A DNA stretch of 64,000 nucleotides, taken from Cladopsammia gracilis. Its lineage: Eukaryota > Cnidaria > Anthozoa > Scleractinia > Dendrophylliidae. Position 1 is the first letter of the stretch. Every line of letters begins with the position of its first letter. Shown here piece by piece: positions 1 through 9,730 of this stretch. A program made the position numbers and the translations under genes. The notes under the pieces were generated by a model that did no database searches, was not told the origin of the DNA, and worked only from the letters and a program-made list of their open reading frames with translations. Location of the stretch: positions 214,001 to 278,000 of the forward strand of contig JAJGOT010000363.1 in NCBI GenBank assembly GCA_022457155.1, in the 5' to 3' direction.

Positions 1-235
1 TTAACTTTGATTGCAACTGAATATTTTAGGAAGTTTTCTTTGTTTATTCTTAAAGACCATAAAATGTGCTTTCTTGGTATTTATAGAAAACTTATTTAAA
101 GAAAGCTAAGATGTAATTTTCCTAAGTCCCTGGTTCATGGTATTAAACAAAATTTCTACATCTTTATGACTAAAATAGATTTGTTACATCAACTGACATG
201 TTTTTATAGCTTTTAGTGTATCATATAATACACTA

Positions 236-312
236 AATATACAATATTACATAATATATTATGTAATATATATATATATATATATATATGTAATATATGT
301 AATGTATGTAAT
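236..312. repeat. TA-rich microsatellite
   Basis: A run of TA dinucleotides flanked by partly palindromic ATTACATAATATATTATGTAAT-like sequence. It can form cruciforms. The first 340 bases of the window are otherwise AT-rich with no gene that I can see. Confidence 0.8.
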
Positions 313-621
313 GTTGCAGGGCAACTGTATTTAAGTTTATATGTCTAATAAAGTTTTGTTTTGTTTGTTGTTGTTGTTGTTGTTAATATACATGAAAAAA
401 TTACTCGATTCTGACTGGCTAAGAGCAGTGCAGTTCAAGTGTAACACCAGTGCAAAAAGTGTAACACCAGTGCAAATCACAAATCGAAAAAAAAAATGAT
501 ACAAAAATGTTTTGCAAAAAAAAAAAATTGGAAAAAAAATTCCAAAAAAAATTCCAAAAAATTTTTTTTGCAAAAAAAAAAAAAAAAAAATTAAAAAAAA
601 AATGGATGCAATTTGGGATGC

Positions 622-667
622 AATTTGGGATTAATTTGCACTTGCTCGTGCAAATTAATCCCAAATT
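622..667. repeat. 20-bp perfect hairpin
   Basis: Two perfectly complementary 20-bp arms (622-641 and 648-667) with a 6-nt loop. It follows a stretch rich in A and T homopolymers (485-610). It could be the tip of a fold-back element. The short ORFs over this stretch are products of the homopolymers. Confidence 0.7.
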
Positions 668-869
668 GAACTCGAAACCGTATGATTACCCATACTTATT
701 CTTAGTGTAATTTTGTAATTTTTAATCTTTTTAACTTACTTAGTTTTAAACTATTATTATTATTTTTTTTATTCTTTATTTACACAGGGCCTCACATAAT
801 ACCACTATAATAGTGACACAGCTATTATGAATCAACAAATGTTCAACAAATGTTATATATACTAGAGAC

Positions 870-871
870 TA

Positions 872-920
<49 letters not shown>
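870..920. repeat. (AAT)n microsatellite
   Basis: About 16 perfect AAT units. Similar arrays at 8763, 9063, 12917, 13411 and 26079 adjoin retroelement ends, but no element is visible here. Confidence 0.9.
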
Positions 921-1452
921 CAGAAAACAAACCACCAGACCACGTTTAATTTGAATGTGATAGCCGTGAATTGTAGCACGTTGGACTCAATTGCACTGTA
1001 CATTTCCTCACACCAAGTTATGTTTAATTTAATGTATTTTTAGTTAGCCGCATTGTGAAAATTGGGGTTAACTAAATCTTGCAATGCGAACGTCGTTAAC
1101 ATTTTTTCTGGAGGGGGGAGGGGTAATGCCTTTTGTTTGTCAACCCCGTTGTATCATCCACCTACTTAAAAAAATCATCCACTGACATTTCGTATCATAA
1201 GTATGGACTTCCTTGAGTGAAAAAGCTAACTGCGAAGAAAATTAGAACTGACTTGAGTTTTGAGTAACATAAGAAAATAAACCGAACACCATAGAAAAGT
1301 ATTCACTTAAATGTTCTGTACGGGGTGCACGCAGTTCAGGAGACCCGACAGTTATTTAGTTAGTGAATGAACATTCAAATGAAAGCCACTGAACAGTACT
1401 CTTTTATTGTACCGTTGGGTTTTTTTTTTTAATCATTTTACAAAAATAGAAT

Positions 1453-2175
1453 TTAGGGTTCATTATTGACAACATTACTGTGCATAACGAGTGTTCCTCT
1501 TGCCCATGCAAATTCTCTTTCTACATTTTCAAGGCGCAGCCATAGTTCCTTGATGTCTGCATGCAAAGCTGCGATTTTTTGATCGTTTGTTTGGCAACAA
1601 GTCGTTAACTGTGCAGTACTATGATCAAAACTCCAATCCTTTGTCACTGGTGAACGTGGTCCTGTATTCAGTGCTACGAAATCTTTTCCCTCGATTATGT
1701 CTGAGTTTAAACTGTTGTAGGTTGCTTCCAAATCATGAGCCAGTTCAGATGCATTTTCATGTATCGTATTTAATCGTGGATAGAAACCCAGAACCTTGTG
1801 CTGCTTGGCGCCCGACTTCACAGTCCTCTGCTTGTGAGCGAAACAATCTGCCAGGTGTTTAAGCATTGTCGTTCTGTTGTTTTGGTTTTGTGGTCCGTTT
1901 TCGCTAGGTATGATGCTACGAGGCTTCACGCCAATCACAAGATCTGTTCTCTTATCATCTTCCTGATCAAAAGTTTCTTTTTCGGTGCGACTATCTATTT
2001 TAAATTCTGAAAGATCACTCGCGCTGGGCCAATTTTTACTTTCTCGCGTTTTCTTTGCTACAGGTGACAAAGGTAGCATTCTTCGAGCATAGTGTTTCCA
2101 TGGTGGCTCACTTATTTGTTGCTTATCAATTATCTGTACGCCACTTTTAACTTTAATTGGAGGCGTTAACATCAT
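1453..2175 (-). CDS. Hypothetical 240-aa protein with C-terminal coiled coil
   Basis: An uninterrupted 240-codon frame starting with two adjacent ATGs; I recognise no family. The protein is polar, with an N-terminal Lys/Arg/Ser/Pro-rich half (KTRESKNWPSASDL near residue 45), a central Asp/Glu cluster, and a C-terminal heptad-like helix (IAALHADIKELWLRLENVER, about residues 202-221). No signal peptide or membrane segment is visible. The frame is preceded by an acceptor-like CCACAG about 19 bases before the first ATG, so a 5' noncoding exon is possible. Length and sequence complexity argue against chance in AT-rich DNA, but there is no homology support. It could be a lineage-restricted host gene or a single-exon retrocopy. 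Confidence 0.5.
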   Translation of the reverse strand: MMLTPPIKVKSGVQIIDKQQISEPPWKHYARRMLPLSPVAKKTRESKNWPSASDLSEFKIDSRTEKETFDQEDDKRTDLVIGVKPRSIIPSENGPQNQNNRTTMLKHLADCFAHKQRTVKSGAKQHKVLGFYPRLNTIHENASELAHDLEATYNSLNSDIIEGKDFVALNTGPRSPVTKDWSFDHSTAQLTTCCQTNDQKIAALHADIKELWLRLENVEREFAWARGTLVMHSNVVNNEP

Positions 2176-3323
2176 GAAGAATCTTTCACTGTGGTTTCCA
2201 CTTCAAAACTTTAAATGACGTTCGTGGGCGCGTGTCTGCAGTGAACCTCGTGTGCATATAACATTTAACTGTTGTGACGAAACTTTGCAATTTGTCTTTA
2301 ATTCAACTCAGTGTATCCGCCGGAGAAACAACGCACCCAAGTGCAATTTCATCCGTTTCAAGCCTTGTCGATGGGGTAGACGGACAAAAATGTCTTTGCA
2401 GTAATACTACCAAGCTTTAAAATCGTTGGATACAACACTTGCTTCTCAGTCAAAGTAGACATGGAGCAAACAATATCCCTGTGGTACATTATAAACGTTT
2501 CATAATGAACAATGGCGTAACTCGGCTTCTCTGCTGCCGCTCTGCTGTCAGAAAGTCGGTTCCAAAGCGAACTTTTGACTCGTTAAACTATTCAAACTTA
2601 TGGACGTCTTGAAATGAAACAGGCACTAAACCAATATTCGTCTAAAGCAATTTCCTTTCATGAAGTCAGACTCAGTTGGTTGTCATTTTTAATTACTATA
2701 CCTGTTTTTCGACTGTTAAAACGGTGACTGTATATCACTGAATGACCCGTCTTTGCTCAACGTATACAGTAGAATATTCAAAACACAAATCGCGTCACCA
2801 TATTGTGTTGTAAGAACAAGTGTTAATTACTCATGCTAGTGGCGGCTTTCATTTGGCGTATGTTCCTGGCAGTGTTAACACCGCATATTTTTTTTCTCTT
2901 TTGTTTGACAGAGCTCGTGTTCCATGGTATCATACGGTTGGTTGATCATCTTTGTTATTGACAATCACCTGTTGTTAATCTACTTCTTTTGTTTTCTAGA
3001 TAACGCCAAGGGCTGTCATTAAAATAAAGATGATGGGAAAAAACCTATTAACATCCAAAGTGAGAAAATGCTTTCAAAGCGTAGCGAATTGAAAGACTGC
3101 ATTATCCTTTGTTCGTTGTTGCGTTGTTCGTTCAGTGTTATTTCTTTTTGGCGCCCATTAGAGCGGTTCTCGATGTAGGATCAAGAAGTAATTCCGTGTT
3201 TACTCAGGATTTACTTTTGCTGAAATGAAAATCGATTCACAGAAAATTCGTGCAGCCTCACATGCAAGCTCGGCCCCAGGGCACTCTCCACTTTCAAAAT
3301 GGCGGGGCGGAAGAAGACAACAT
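2176..3323. other. No gene seen
   Basis: Unique-looking AT-rich sequence between the unknown ORF and the fold-back element. I see no ORF, RNA or repeat that I can support. Part of it could be the promoter region of the minus-strand ORF. Confidence 0.4.
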
Positions 3324-3450
3324 GTCCTCGAGACGAGATTATCTCATATCAATAATTGCTATTTGACACTGAATTAACGATTATAGTTAATTCCGAACAC
3401 TGTTTCCCAGGACATTTCAGAAAAGAAGAGAAAAAAAAACACAGGTTATT

Positions 3451-3520
3451 TGGACTGCGGGATTCGAACCCGGAACTACCGCTACTGAGAACGTCTTCTT
3501 ACCACTAGACTACCGAACAA
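3451..3520 (-). pseudogene. tRNA-like sequence (Glu-like), inside fold-back element
   Basis: On the minus strand the A box reads TAGTCTAGTGG and the B box GGTTCGAATCC, with a CTC-containing anticodon-like loop as in tRNA-Glu. The acceptor ends do not pair, so this is a tRNA pseudogene or SINE head and not a working tRNA. Confidence 0.6.
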
Positions 3521-3770
3521 CAAGGCGATGGAAAAACATATCTGCAAGATATTTATTTGAGTCTTGCATAGAAAATCATTGATCTACAGTGATTAGGCCT
3601 AAGCGCTGATTTCAAATGGTTAGCTTTTTGTTGAGGTTTGGTGATCAAGCTTTTCCATTTACTTTCTAAAATTATTTTCAAGCGAGTGATTTTATAGGCT
3701 TACTACAGGGTGTAGAATAAGCGCATGAATTTTATTATGTTAAAAAATTGACGTTTGCTCAATCAGCAGC

Positions 3771-3848
3771 GTGGTGGTCCAGTGGTTAGACGAGAGGATA
3801 AGTCAGCGAAGGGTCGTAGGGTCGTAGGTTCGAGTCCTGTCCGAACAC
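3771..3848 (+). pseudogene. tRNA-like sequence with A and B boxes
   Basis: The A box is TGGTCCAGTGG and the B box is GGTTCGAGTCC. A short duplication (GGTCGTAGGGTCGTAGG) lies before the B box and the acceptor arms do not pair. A similar GGTGGTCCAGTGGTT head recurs at 63915, near the window end. Best read as a tRNA-derived SINE head. Confidence 0.55.
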
Positions 3849-4029
3849 TAAGGATTTTCTTTTTCAACAAAAATGCTGATTTCCCAGAATTCCTTTCAGA
3901 CTGTCAGTGTTCGGAATTAACTATAATCGTTAATTCGGTGTCAAATAGCAATTATTGATATGAGATAATCTCGTCTCGAGGACACGTTGAAGAAGAAACC
4001 CCGGGACAGCCGACTGCAAAATACGAGTT

Positions 4030-4130
4030 GATGAGTTGATAAGTCCTAACAAGGACGAAACAGCTGTCCATGGCTGCCGCTGCCAGGGTGATATGGCTGT
4101 GCGCATGCGTAAGGTACTGGCCAGGCCGTG
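4030..4130 (+). ncRNA. Degenerate hammerhead ribozyme repeat (retroelement-linked)
   Basis: The core reads TTGATAAG, then stem II GTCC/GGAC with loop TAACAA, then GAAAC, then the self-complementary ACAGCTGT and the cleavage site GTC at 4066-4068. Two core positions differ from the consensus CUGANGA (C3 to U, G8 to A), so self-cleavage is unlikely. The downstream 55 bases (CATGGCTGCC to CTGGCCA) closely match those after the copy at 8433. Elements of this design are known from Penelope-like retroelements and retrozymes. Confidence 0.65.
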
Positions 4131-4308
4131 GTGTTCGAGTGTGTCACTGGCTTTTTTCTTATTTTTGCAAAAATACGTATACGCCAAAAATCGTAGAGTA
4201 AAACATAATTAAATGTCTTTGTTTCGTTTGAATAACGGTTTACGATTGTCAGAAAACAAACACAGTTTCCAATCTGTAGAAATAAAAACAAAAACACCGT
4301 GTGTCACG

Positions 4309-4345
4309 TGACAAAATACTCCACGATTCTTGGAGTATTTTGTCA
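4309..4345. repeat. 15-bp perfect hairpin
   Basis: TGACAAAATACTCCA and its exact complement are separated by 7 bases. It may be the terminal part of a small fold-back element. No promoter or gene is attached. Confidence 0.6.
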
Positions 4346-5171
4346 GCCTTGCCCAGGCTCTTCTCCGCCCCACCCGCCATTATGAAACGGAGAGGATCCT
4401 GGGGAATGGTTGAACTAATAGTTGAATTAGTTATCTGCCAACTTGGTTGTCACATAAATACCTTTCGTATTGCAAAAGTGTAATAAAAATATTCGAAAGA
4501 AGTCTCATAGCCTGTTTCACTCACTTCTAAAGAAAACAGCAAATAAAGTCAAAATGTGAAAGGAAGAAAGGTAAACTAATTTCCAAACCATTTTACCGTA
4601 GTCGTCAGTTTATTTCTATGCTATTTTTGCCCTTCCAATGTTTATCCGTTAACTCACGGATGGTCGTTACCTTCCGGAAATTGCCGTCAAGGACTTCAAA
4701 TGAACGTTACTTTTGGAGGACCGTTACTTCTGGAATTCAATCTCTCCCAACAATCTGAGCATTTGGAACAGGATAATATATGAGTTCTGAACAGCACCTC
4801 TTATTCCTCAAGGACAGGCAACGAGTGGAAGAAAATTCGCGCACTTGGGTCTCGAATATCCATAATCACTTTCGGTCATGCCACAGCACGCGCACGTATC
4901 TCGCCTCAGGCTCTAGCCTGCGTAGCTGGCACCAGAAAGGGGAGGCGGGGAAGGGAGGAATGCCCCGGTCCCTTCGCTTTGCGCTGCGCTCTCTTCACGT
5001 ACTTCACTCAAGCCCAATGTTCTGTCTTCATCTCCCCTTTATAGCGCCCGCAGGCAACAAAAGGACCATTTGTTACATTGTAATTGTTTGTTACATTGTA
5101 ATTCGTGTTTTAAATAAAGGATCTCACGCTGTTCATATTATTAAAGAGGTGTCCCTTATTACACAGGTGTG
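4346..5171. other. No gene seen
   Basis: A 130-codon open frame (4780-5172) crosses this stretch, but its composition is uneven and it runs into the MITE that follows. I do not support it. A short direct duplication (TTGTTACATTGTAATT, twice near 5080) is visible. Confidence 0.4.
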
Positions 5172-5175
5172 ATTT

Positions 5176-5432
5176 CCCCCCCCCGGGGGGGGGAGGGAAA
5201 CTCTCGTATAAAAATGACGGGAGTGATCGTCGAAAATTTTCGAAAATCTCCTTAAAAGGTATCAGAATCTCGTTTGATGGGCTTGTCTGAAATACCAATT
5301 CTAAAACAACACATGACATATTCTGTCATATTTTTTCGTCTCAATGCTCTAAAAAGCACCGCGATAATTCGACGACGACGAGCACCCCGTCATTTTTACA
5401 TGGGAGTCCCCCACCCCCCGGGGGTGGTTCTA
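5176..5432. mobile_element. MITE with G/C-run tips
   Basis: The ends read C-run/G-run then GGGA-CTC-TATAAAAATGACGGG, and appear in inverted orientation at 5176-5225 and 5386-5432. Both arms carry the AAAAATGACGGG block. The interior is about 160 bases and noncoding. Elements with such tips are numerous in invertebrate genomes. The superfamily is not clear to me. Confidence 0.6.
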
Positions 5433-5543
5433 TGAACATATCTATCCATATCAGGAGTCCATAGTTGTCTATATCTATTTTTATCTTCAGAACAAAATAA
5501 TAGAGGCTCGGTCACGCAAGCATAGCTATATTCAGCGTGACTG

Positions 5544-6551
5544 TCACGGTATCTCTGTTCTTTGATGGACTGAGCCTGAACTCGGCGCAGAAACTCGACG
5601 TATAGTCCGCATTCGAAATGAAGATTTCCTCGGTTTATTTCCCTTCTTTCCACATGTAACGATCCAAAGAAACGCTCTTCTGCAGTTGTACAAACGCCAA
5701 GAATAAATGAAAGGGTTCATGGAACTGTTTGCTAAAATAAGCAGAAATTGTAGGTCACGTGCCCACAGTACGAGGTCACAATTACACGTGTTACACAAAT
5801 TGATAACATAAATGAAGGCACACGCGGGAAGATAACATGCGATGAACAAAACCAACATGATAAGTAAAGTTTTTGTAATCTTTTGCTCCCAACGCATGGC
5901 TACTTTCTTGACCCGATTTTCATCTGTGCTATCGTGTAGATTGTCCCATTCGCGAACTTGACGACGACAAATCTTATAAATCCTTATGTAGGCAAATACC
6001 AAAACGAGAAAAGTCAACACGACAGCTGTGTTGGCAAATAAAAATGCATAGTGATAAAAACCGAGGTACAGGTACGCGAATGGGAAACTCAATGATAGTG
6101 TCCATACGATGAGACACACAATAACAGCGCGCATTGTGTTTAGTGTGGCTCTGTATCTAAACGGTGAAGTTATAGCGAGGTAGCGATCGACTGTTAGAGC
6201 GGCCAGACTCAGCACTGAAGCGGTACAGGAGATGAAGAATGGCATATGAACTGACGGAATCAGTGTCTCGTAGTCAATTAATCCCAGAGCATTCTTCATG
6301 TGGTAGATAGCCGACACAGGGTCTGTCACGAGACCTACCAATAAGTCCGCCATGGCAAGATTTGCTACAAAAAACATGAACGGAGAACGGAGATCTTTGT
6401 TGGGATCAATAAAGACAGCCATAACCACGAGTAGATTTCCCGGCACCGTGATTAGACACAGAAGAGCTGAAACTCCGCCTGTTATGAATGGAAGAACGAA
6501 CGGGGCCGTCGAGTTAAGACATGGTGCTGTAGACATAAAAGAGTACTCCAT
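5544..6551 (-). CDS. Class A (rhodopsin-type) G protein-coupled receptor, MECA-like
   Basis: A 335-residue seven-transmembrane receptor on a single exon, in the plasma membrane. Visible landmarks: N-glycosylation site N13-S-T, GN in TM1 (38-39), NLAMADLL in TM2 (64-71), DRY at 122-124, CYLP in TM6 (239-242, in place of CWxP), NPFIY in TM7 (279-283) and possible palmitoylated cysteines (290, 300) in the tail. The conserved TM3 cysteine (3.25) is absent: isoleucine lies 25 residues before the DRY arginine. The second extracellular loop is very short, as in the melanocortin/adenosine/cannabinoid cluster. Three cysteines in loop 3 (253, 256, 258) may form a local disulphide. Cnidarians have expanded single-exon receptors of this kind. 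The ligand cannot be told from sequence. The ATG lies directly before the hydrophilic N-terminus. Confidence 0.9.
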   Translation of the reverse strand: MEYSFMSTAPCLNSTAPFVLPFITGGVSALLCLITVPGNLLVVMAVFIDPNKDLRSPFMFFVANLAMADLLVGLVTDPVSAIYHMKNALGLIDYETLIPSVHMPFFISCTASVLSLAALTVDRYLAITSPFRYRATLNTMRAVIVCLIVWTLSLSFPFAYLYLGFYHYAFLFANTAVVLTFLVLVFAYIRIYKICRRQVREWDNLHDSTDENRVKKVAMRWEQKITKTLLIMLVLFIACYLPACAFIYVINLCNTCNCDLVLWARDLQFLLILANSSMNPFIYSWRLYNCRRAFLWIVTCGKKGNKPRKSSFRMRTIRRVSAPSSGSVHQRTEIP

Positions 6552-7679
6552 TTTGAAATATTTTTTTCAGAAAAGAAAAACGTTGCAAGTGGCTTTCAAA
6601 CCAAACATAAACGATCGAAGCTGAAATTTGGCCAATCTCCAGGATTAACAAAGAAACATGACATGACCTTTCAACAAGTACGTGACAAATACCTCCAACG
6701 ATAGTTTGAGAAGCTCCCTAGAGAAGCTGCTGGTGGTTCGCGCCCAGTCTTTACTTTCTCCCTTTTGATTTGCTTGAACCCCAAGTTTTTATGAAAAGAG
6801 ACAATTGCTAAACAGGATGATGTATAATTTTTGAACGCTATATAAGGACTGTATCTATTAAAAAAAATGTGAACGGGCATCGCGCTCGTGACACCGACAA
6901 CTGAATAGCGGGCGTTGCCGTTTCCGAGCGCGGATAAGCTCTGAAAGAACGGATGTTACAAAGTGCCAAGATGATATAAAAAAAAGAAAAGAATAGCTCA
7001 CGCGTGAATTATTTCACGCTCTCTTTGCAGAGCCTTATAGATATTTTCAAGACAAATGAGGTACTTCTCTTCGCCGGGAGCGATGAGAGGCGGCTGTATT
7101 CGCAGGCTGCTTCTCTTGATCCTTTGATCGAGCATTCTCGTGAAAGAAAGAAAACAGTATTAAGAACCGCGGGAGAATTGGATGTCGTGCGAAAGCCGAA
7201 GAGCATGAAAGTGGGGGCGGGATCCGGGAGGAAGGGAAAGGAGATCGAAAAAAATTCGCGCGCTTTCGCTTCATAATGTTAGCGAAAAGAAAAGAGCAAT
7301 GAACGAAGAAGTCAACCCACTCCACCCCCGGTCCGACAAACCTTTCCCTCTCCTCCTCAGTCTCCTCCCGCAAGGAAGGACTAGACTCAATCTCAGGTTA
7401 TTATTTTTCAGAAAACTGCAAACTGATCCTTACGGCAAGGCGATGAAAGAGTAAACAAAAGAATAAAACAAAATGTATATATATTCAAACAAATTTACTT
7501 TACAGCTCTTGTTTCACCGGAAACAGGTCTGCTCTCGCTTGCAAAATGCTCTCGAAATTTGTCTACGTCTCATATTTCCATTTGCTTCACTATAATCACG
7601 CGGAAAATAGAGCGCGAGCTGTCGCCCTTTTCTCCTCAGTGCCACGCGCGAGAGCGTACACTTGTAATTATTCTTGGCT
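6552..7679. other. Upstream region of the GPCR; no gene seen
   Basis: Contains short open frames only (for example 7047-7373 minus, highly basic). No repeat with clear ends. It probably holds the GPCR promoter, but I cannot point to a core element. Confidence 0.4.
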
Positions 7680-8130
7680 TTCACATGACGTCATAAAAAT
7701 TAAAAAATCTAAAGAAAACGTCCTACAAAGCTGTTTCTAACATGGTATGGATACAAGTGTTATAATCTTTCACAAAAAGTTTCAGGTTTTAACGATGTTT
7801 TGCTTCCGATTTTCAAAGGTTTTAAATGTGTCACGCAATGCGTCACGCTATTTCAGATAAGCCGCGAAAATAAACAAAAGTGAATCAGCTGAAAGTCATT
7901 GTTTGCATTATAAGTGCTTATAAGCCGAATTAATTGAGCTTATAGCAAAGACAATATTTTTGGCCAAAAAATTTTTGGACGCCAAAAAAATTTTTGGCCG
8001 CCATCTTTGTGCCCCTCTCAGGGGCACAAAGATGGCCGCTCCATACATTTCTTACTAAAAAATATCTAATACTCGTTCGCCTATAACTCTTGAACGAAAT
8101 GCTTTTGCGCTTCAAAATTTGGCCAAGATG
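7680..8130 (-). repeat. Interspersed repeat; intact relative of the giant transposon's target
   Basis: The reverse complement matches 28,720-29,197 and then continues in 50,535-50,690, skipping the 21.3 kb in between. The target hexamer (AAATCG on the minus strand, 7807-7812) is present once here and twice around the giant element. The repeat also contains an inverted GGCACAAAGATGGCCGC block (near 8010-8040). Noncoding. Confidence 0.75.
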
Positions 8131-8414
8131 TGTATTTTTGAACTCTTAACAATTCCATAAACATTTTGGATTCGAAATCTATTTTTTAATGCTTCTGAAT
8201 TTTGATATGAAGTAAGTGAAAGCCAAGAATACAAATTGCTGGATTGTATGTCACGCCATTCTCGGATCGATCGCGCTCGACTGATTTAAAGAAAAATAAG
8301 AGACTGCTCGCAGTCTTCGCGGAAAATAGTAGGAAAGGAAATAGGAGACGTGTATTCGCTGGCTAATAATTGTCAGAACATAAAATACATATCACACGAT
8401 ACATCTCCGCGGGG

Positions 8415-8570
8415 TCCAACGGCTATGCCATGCTGATGAGTCCTAACAAGGACAAAACAATGAACTCAGTGTCCATGGCTGCCACACTGCCGGGGTTGAT
8501 ATGGCTGTGCGCATGCGTAAGGTATTGGCCATACCGCCGGATGCGTCGTGTGACCCATTGCTTTCAGATC
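8415..8570 (+). ncRNA. Hammerhead ribozyme repeat, near-consensus
   Basis: Stem I is CCATG (8428-8432) with CATGG (8474-8478). The core is CTGATGAG (8433-8440), then stem II GTCC/GGAC with loop TAACAA, then a stem III hairpin ACAATGA/TCAGTGT and cleavage site GTC (8471-8473). The only core defect is AAAA where GAAA is required (G12 to A), which should abolish cleavage. Upstream bases match those of the minus-strand copy near 10,900. A TCAA microsatellite (8567-8600) follows. Confidence 0.75.
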
Positions 8571-8762
8571 AATCAATCAATCAATCAATCAATCAATTAA
8601 TCAATAACTTTATTCATGTGTCAGAAACTTTCTAGCTCAATTTTTCAATTGAGTCAATTGGTGACACCTAAACTAAGAACTTAACATCAAGAAGAACTAA
8701 AAAAACTAACAACTAATTTCTAAAATATTCACAGATTTACACTAACATTAAAATTCCTTTGT

Positions 8763-9071
8763 AATAATAATAATAATAATAACAATAATAATAATGATAA
8801 TAATAATAATAATTCATGGAGCCTCGAATGTCACAATAATACCTATCGTGATTGGTGCTCTTGGAAGCATATCGAAAGGTGCAAAGACCTGGTTTGGAAA
8901 GTTAGATGTACCTGACTTCCTTGGAAGTGTATACGTACAAATATCGGCCATTCTTGGAACTGCGCACTTGTTGAGGAAAATGTTGTGTCTCTAAGCTACG
9001 GGGAGTGGCTGAGACACAATAAACATTACCCAGTAGAACATCCGGCAACTGGAGAGAATCGAATAATAATA

Positions 9072-9118
<47 letters not shown>
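8763..9118 (+). mobile_element. 5'-truncated R4/Dong-like LINE 3' end in (AAT)n
   Basis: The frame from about 8812 reads through VTIIPIVIGALGSISKG and ends with TAHLLRKMLCL then stop (8992-8994). This is the C-terminal end found behind the restriction-like endonuclease of R2/R4-type LINEs; the copy at 12,950-13,410 keeps more of it. Both sides are AAT arrays (8763-8812 and 9063-9118), as expected for a LINE that inserts in TAA repeats. Not functional. Confidence 0.65.
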
Positions 9119-9120
<2 letters not shown>

Positions 9121-9730
9121 TAGATTTAAAATTTAAAATATGGTTTATTTTATATTCTAAAACGCTCTAGGTAATTTTATCTAGGTGATCCACTTTGCCG
9201 CGGATGTGTGGAATGCCCCTTTGACATTACTTTAAGAGAAGCTCCAACTTTGTCCGCTTTTTAACATGGCTTATCTAAGTAATAGAAGTAAAAAGCATCT
9301 CGCAGACAAGATAGCTCAGAAAGATACTGAGCCTTATCATATTGTAATTACTTGGCTCAGGACACAGATTTCGTTTGAACTCTTAAGATCGGTACATGCA
9401 TGCGTTAGAGGTTCGCGAACGCCGTTTCGTAGCAAGATAGAGCAATCCTTAGACTGTAAAATAAATGTAGCTAGTGCGGATATTTGAAATACACGGTTGC
9501 TTTTATATATATGTTTTTATACTTAGGGCGTTTTATGGATACTGGTTTAGCCGTCATTATTATAATTCGATTGTATAATTTTAATATCATTTAATATCAT
9601 TTTTTAATATCATGGAATTTGTAATTTTATAGAATTTTGAATTTTAATTATCAATTATTTCTATTTTTATTTTTTGTAATTAAGATATTTTTTAAATTGT
9701 AAATAAAGTTGTTATTATTTTAAAAAAAAA
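9119..9730 (+). mobile_element. 5'-truncated retroelement end with AATAAA and poly(A)
   Basis: A 73-codon frame (9266-9487) has the pattern KHLADKIAQK...YHIVITWLRTQISFELLRSVHACVRGSRTPF, which I know only as a many-copy C-terminal piece of cnidarian retroelement ORFs. The AATAAA at 9704 and A-tract at 9721-9729 show a retrotransposed 3' end. The class (LINE or tyrosine-recombinase element) is uncertain. Confidence 0.5.

Larger units (their letters stand above)
3324..3983. mobile_element. Fold-back element with 79-bp inverted repeats and two tRNA-like units
   Basis: Arms at 3324-3402 and 3905-3983 are inverted copies with a single mismatch. Just inside them lie a minus-strand tRNA-like sequence (3451-3520) and a plus-strand one (3771-3848). 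Each has recognisable A and B box promoters, so the two Pol III units point towards each other. The element may be a composite of two SINE heads or a MITE that captured tRNA pseudogenes. No coding capacity. Confidence 0.75.

Noticed and set aside
3451..3848. Two functional tRNA genes
   Set aside because: A and B boxes are present but acceptor stems do not pair and the units lie within a fold-back element.
4780..5172. 130-codon plus-strand ORF
   Set aside because: No motif, uneven composition, and it ends at the C-run of a MITE.
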